Source: a virus. From it: a stretch of 24,946 nt of DNA. Under the pieces are notes generated by a model. The model saw only the letters and a program-made list of their open reading frames with translations, was not told the DNA's origin and ran no database searches. The stretch spans positions 1 to 24,946 of the IMG/VR virus record IMGVR_UViG_3300010412_000075. One strand, written 5' to 3'. Both the position numbers and the translations under genes were made by a program. Below are positions 22,701 through 24,946 of the stretch, one piece after another (position 1 is the stretch's first letter; every line of letters starts with the position of its first letter).

Positions 22701-24946
22701 GCGAAGCAGCATGCGGCCACGATCAAGAAGCAGCATTACAATCGGCGGCGCACGATCTACTCCCGTTGGATTCGGACGATGCCAGAGGGCTCACCGCCGT
22801 TCACTCAGAAGCGGTATCAGGCGCTGTGGGATCGGCTGCATGAGGCGCATGGTGCGACTGGCGAGGTGCCCGAAGCGTACCGTGACCTGTGGGAACACAT
22901 GCAGGTGCAGGCGCTGCGTGAGGCGCAGGCGACTCGTGACGTCGAACGGTTGACGTTCGGGGTGGTCGATGACATTGGTGGCCTGGTGAATCAGTTCGAT
23001 CAGATCGTGGGGTTCTTCGGGAAGTTGGAGCGTGGTGAGACGATCGGTGCTGGCAACAGTGCTGAGCGCCGCATGTTCACGAAGTGGGCTCGCGAGTCGG
23101 GCCTGCTCCGCACTGGGCAGACGATCGAGTGGGGTCGTGCTGGTTCCCCCTATGGGATTGTGATTCGGGACATGAACGACTACGCCCTGCCGTCGCTGCG
23201 TACGGTGGAGCGCAAGCTGAAGGCTATGGGGTTCCGTAGCCTGGACAATGCGAGGCGGATTGCTTCGATCGCTGGCATGACTGAACGCCAGTGGTACGCT
23301 CTGAATGCGCTGATGGCGAAGGATTGGGGCGCCGACGACAATGCTGTCGAGGCGATCCTCCGTGGTACTGGTCTGACCCGTGAGGCCATCGAGCAGGCGA
23401 AGGATGACGGGTGGGTGGAGTTGCGCCGCACCTGGGGGTACGTGACTGATCCGCACATCATTCAGGAGTGGACTGTCGACGGGTCTGACAATCTGGTGGT
23501 GCGTTGGGAGCGGAACGCCAACGAGTGGCCTGCCGAGGAGGCGATCGCGCTCCGCGACAAGAACACGAACGAACTGTTCGGGTTCATCTCGTCGGACGTG
23601 CCCCGCGACCTGAAGGCCAACTACCTGGAGCCTGGCCCCCGCACGGTGGTGCCGACGACTGCTGGAGCCCCGACGGTCCTGAACGGTCAGATCATTCTGG
23701 CGATCGACCCCGCCATGCGGAACATGACGATCAACGGCAAGAAGGCCGTGGTGGCGTTGCGTCAGTACGCTGAGTTGGCTCAGATGCCGACGGTTGTCGG
23801 GTCGGGTGCCACCACGTATCATGTGGCGGGCATGCGGTCGGCGTACAAGAACGCCGTGAAGGAAGCCGAGAAGATGGGTGAGGACGTTCGGACTGCGCTG
23901 CTGCGTCTCACTGACGACGTGCATGCTGGCCGTGTCACTCAGGCTGAGGTCGCGTTGCGTGAGGCCCGCCGTGCGGCTTCGAAGGTGGTTGCCGATCAGA
24001 GTGAGGCGCTGAAGATCCAGGTGAAGTGGGACAAGTTCTCGTCGAAGATGTCGGACCTGGCTGACGAGATGGGCAAGAAGCATCCCGACATTGGGAAGGT
24101 ACGTCAGATGGCTGCCCAACTGCGGCGCCTGAAGATGGATTCGACTTCGGATCGTCTGCTGGATCTGGGGCCACGAGCCCAGTTTGAGATCACGAACTTC
24201 CTTGAGCACGTCGACCACTACCTTGGTGCCCAGGATCTTCGGACGGCCTGGCTGGAGTCCCGTGTGCAGGACTCGATGGCCCGCCGTTCCGCCTACTTCG
24301 ACCCCGACAAGGCGAAGCAGAACATCGAGGCGCTGCTGCGCACTCGGGAGAACAAGCAGCTTGACGGTTCGATCGACGCCTGGTATGAGGCGATGGAGGG
24401 CACCGAGAAGCTGGCCGAACGGATCGGTCAGATCCTGGGCTATTCGAACGCCCGTGACGGTTCGTTCGTCCTGTACCACACTGACGAGCAGGCCGAGGGT
24501 CTGCTCCGCATGATCGACGACGCCCGCAAACTGTGGAATGAGAACATGGGTGAGGAGGGCAATCCGTTCGAACACATCATCCAGCAGGCGTACACGCCTG
24601 TGGGTGCCCTGCCAGGCTGGGCCACTGCCGACGCTGTGAAGCTGGGCGGTGAGGGGATCACTGGTTGGGGTGGTGACGCTCAGGCCATGAAGTTCTTGGA
24701 GAACTTCATTGGGAAGCACGCTGCGTTGGGCACTCCCCGTGGGATGGCCGAGTTCACGAACGTGTTGCAGCGCACACTGAACGCCTGGAAGACTTACGCT
24801 ACTGTGATGCGTCTGCCGTTCCACACCCGCAACTTCATCTCCGCCATGTGGGCGAACCAGCTCGGCGACGTGCGCCCGCAGGAGTATGCGGGGGCGTTGA
24901 AGCTGTTCGCTGGTGGCCGCGACTCGTTCTTCTGGCGGCTCATGGT
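19701..24946 (+). CDS. Giant internal virion protein (partial, runs off the edge)
   Basis: An open frame from ATG 19701, which shares one base with the previous TGA, to the right edge: at least 1748 codons, with no stop seen where I checked. It is mostly helical and charged. Residues about 187-209 (VTGFALDVAADPLTYITGG) and the late segment LPFHTRNFISAMWANQL near 1705-1721 resemble conserved stretches in very large phage virion proteins. Residues about 730-920 are rich in Lys, Glu, Ala and Arg and probably form a long coiled coil. By size and gene order it suits the largest ejection protein of a podovirus, the part that could form a DNA channel through the host envelope. No enzyme motif was recognised in the visible part, and the C terminus is missing. 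Confidence 0.75.
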   Translation, partial: MAKLGYGITSNRARQTLGYNQPAEETDALEVEKTNRRFSNVAPASTMLAEDTIQSAKDAATERLFLLEQAGLTDTEAYRNASQIAERGALDPMGKVGKVLGFLDYLDRPGHLIRTFIADVTNADKGSEISLSDYGKVFTGDYEALAQKHGGLYGEDGRLVGGELLDAWGWETEKGDTNWFNNAVHGVTGFALDVAADPLTYITGGAGGALKKTILTGANQSVEAGLTRGMYKAFGLADEAAKGFAMGGARGGTERVAEEAATRLRTTLDNLLAEAGDDVSDALRNDLIAQARDKVHNELLSEVIEPLAKKRFDQLPAWFKDDTDVVGDWLKGGVRFGMGSRNVYGRSHQVLAGKPAAAREAAIGMLRNRSDTLSRGFDRLAKVKGRTLAALNTLDPVIQGAKMGYEFAPQAVRLMAMSTGDGFTAETRNLTQRATASMAKLANTMGKESSDDMAVTFQSIFRWTNSGDMIEMLDDVPERLRPVATEFAQEWRDIMGRMREIAASPEVGLLDPQQAIGNYTPTVLSREFMQLAEQTVQTGLQTWDDNAPENIKQGLAFLNEIIQGLHRRMGSDRTVAGATAYANERTLGRGVAVQEMSGSFLFHYNQVEDGVNRVATQYASHMEMNDAMMDALEYVLTKHNAQFHGDPIRRITVPKWFQEAMEDKAKARTGVLELDPAKVLQGYVNSMSQAVNERRIAHLAQQVGLLAKNEGRLDASRIAYRIHEQFGDQMSKTQRQVAKKLEKMYAAREEMSRLAERTQDPRDVRLTKVVISSDLSINVPREALDDPKIAKAIEKAKTSAKAAEKANRSWQNTVAARRQKLRNLGVSDDLAEAAATAVGTDVHAVWREIEQHQMQRVQEEFMELHALLDEIDSAADAGQIIHGRQALIDEANARVLQSQRELAEARLSFERQWKRRQDGPLRIRFDSIHDQAFLVETFRNSLGDKLAAIADRMPQKYSDELLGIAEDIRLGKWREADGMPGARERLKAWWDAERSDTSAWAKQHAATIKKQHYNRRRTIYSRWIRTMPEGSPPFTQKRYQALWDRLHEAHGATGEVPEAYRDLWEHMQVQALREAQATRDVERLTFGVVDDIGGLVNQFDQIVGFFGKLERGETIGAGNSAERRMFTKWARESGLLRTGQTIEWGRAGSPYGIVIRDMNDYALPSLRTVERKLKAMGFRSLDNARRIASIAGMTERQWYALNALMAKDWGADDNAVEAILRGTGLTREAIEQAKDDGWVELRRTWGYVTDPHIIQEWTVDGSDNLVVRWERNANEWPAEEAIALRDKNTNELFGFISSDVPRDLKANYLEPGPRTVVPTTAGAPTVLNGQIILAIDPAMRNMTINGKKAVVALRQYAELAQMPTVVGSGATTYHVAGMRSAYKNAVKEAEKMGEDVRTALLRLTDDVHAGRVTQAEVALREARRAASKVVADQSEALKIQVKWDKFSSKMSDLADEMGKKHPDIGKVRQMAAQLRRLKMDSTSDRLLDLGPRAQFEITNFLEHVDHYLGAQDLRTAWLESRVQDSMARRSAYFDPDKAKQNIEALLRTRENKQLDGSIDAWYEAMEGTEKLAERIGQILGYSNARDGSFVLYHTDEQAEGLLRMIDDARKLWNENMGEEGNPFEHIIQQAYTPVGALPGWATADAVKLGGEGITGWGGDAQAMKFLENFIGKHAALGTPRGMAEFTNVLQRTLNAWKTYATVMRLPFHTRNFISAMWANQLGDVRPQEYAGALKLFAGGRDSFFWRLM

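Noticed and set aside
21210-24824. Two long minus-strand open frames (508 and 677 residues)
   Set aside because: They lie opposite the continuous giant + strand frame from 19701. They have Leu/Arg/His-rich shadow composition and no start signals.

Overview
This window looks like the virion-structure half of a tailed, short-tailed (podovirus-like) double-stranded DNA phage. All genes lie on the + strand, packed end to end. The order is the usual head-to-tail order: small and large terminase, portal, scaffold, major capsid protein, head-tail connector, tail nozzle-like protein, tail fibres, then internal or ejection proteins. I see no tape-measure gene, major tail protein, sheath or baseplate set, which argues against a long tail. 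Base composition is moderately GC-rich by eye and Shine-Dalgarno sequences are strong (AGGAGG). Small CxxC proteins like two of those here are, as I recall, common in phages of Actinobacteria. An actinobacterial host is therefore my best guess, held loosely. No integrase, repressor, replication or lysis cassette is visible, so lifestyle cannot be judged.

Layout. 1-108: non-coding leader with two GC-rich hairpins. 109-2532: a small zinc-ribbon protein, small terminase and large terminase. 2565-6884: an unusual block of eight mostly small genes between terminase and portal. It includes a 658-residue fibre-like protein that ends in 15 tandem copies of a 16-residue repeat, a small membrane protein, a disordered protein, a CxxC protein and a coiled-coil protein. 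6877-10651: portal, scaffold, major capsid protein. 10652-11177: an inverted repeat, a tRNA-Trp gene with a short D region, a Trp-rich 55-residue ORF and a zinc-finger-like protein. 11177-13380: connector and tail nozzle-like proteins. 13414-16540: three fibre or receptor-binding-type proteins, one with a sialidase-type Asp-box. 16580-24946: three internal or ejection-type proteins. The second of these carries an M15-like peptidase motif set at its C terminus, and the third is a giant protein cut off by the right edge.

How it seems to be controlled. Six + strand gene starts (109, 2565, 5861, 8745, 13414, 16580) are each preceded by the same module: TTGAC(A/G), exactly 16 bases, then AGGAGG. 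It usually overlaps or abuts the stop codon of the gene before. Genes between these heads mostly start by 1-base, 4-base or 8-11-base overlaps with the upstream gene. This suggests module-headed expression blocks read on by translational coupling. The module does not fit a normal sigma-70 promoter, because nothing like a -10 box sits at the right spacing. It is the most interesting unexplained signal here.
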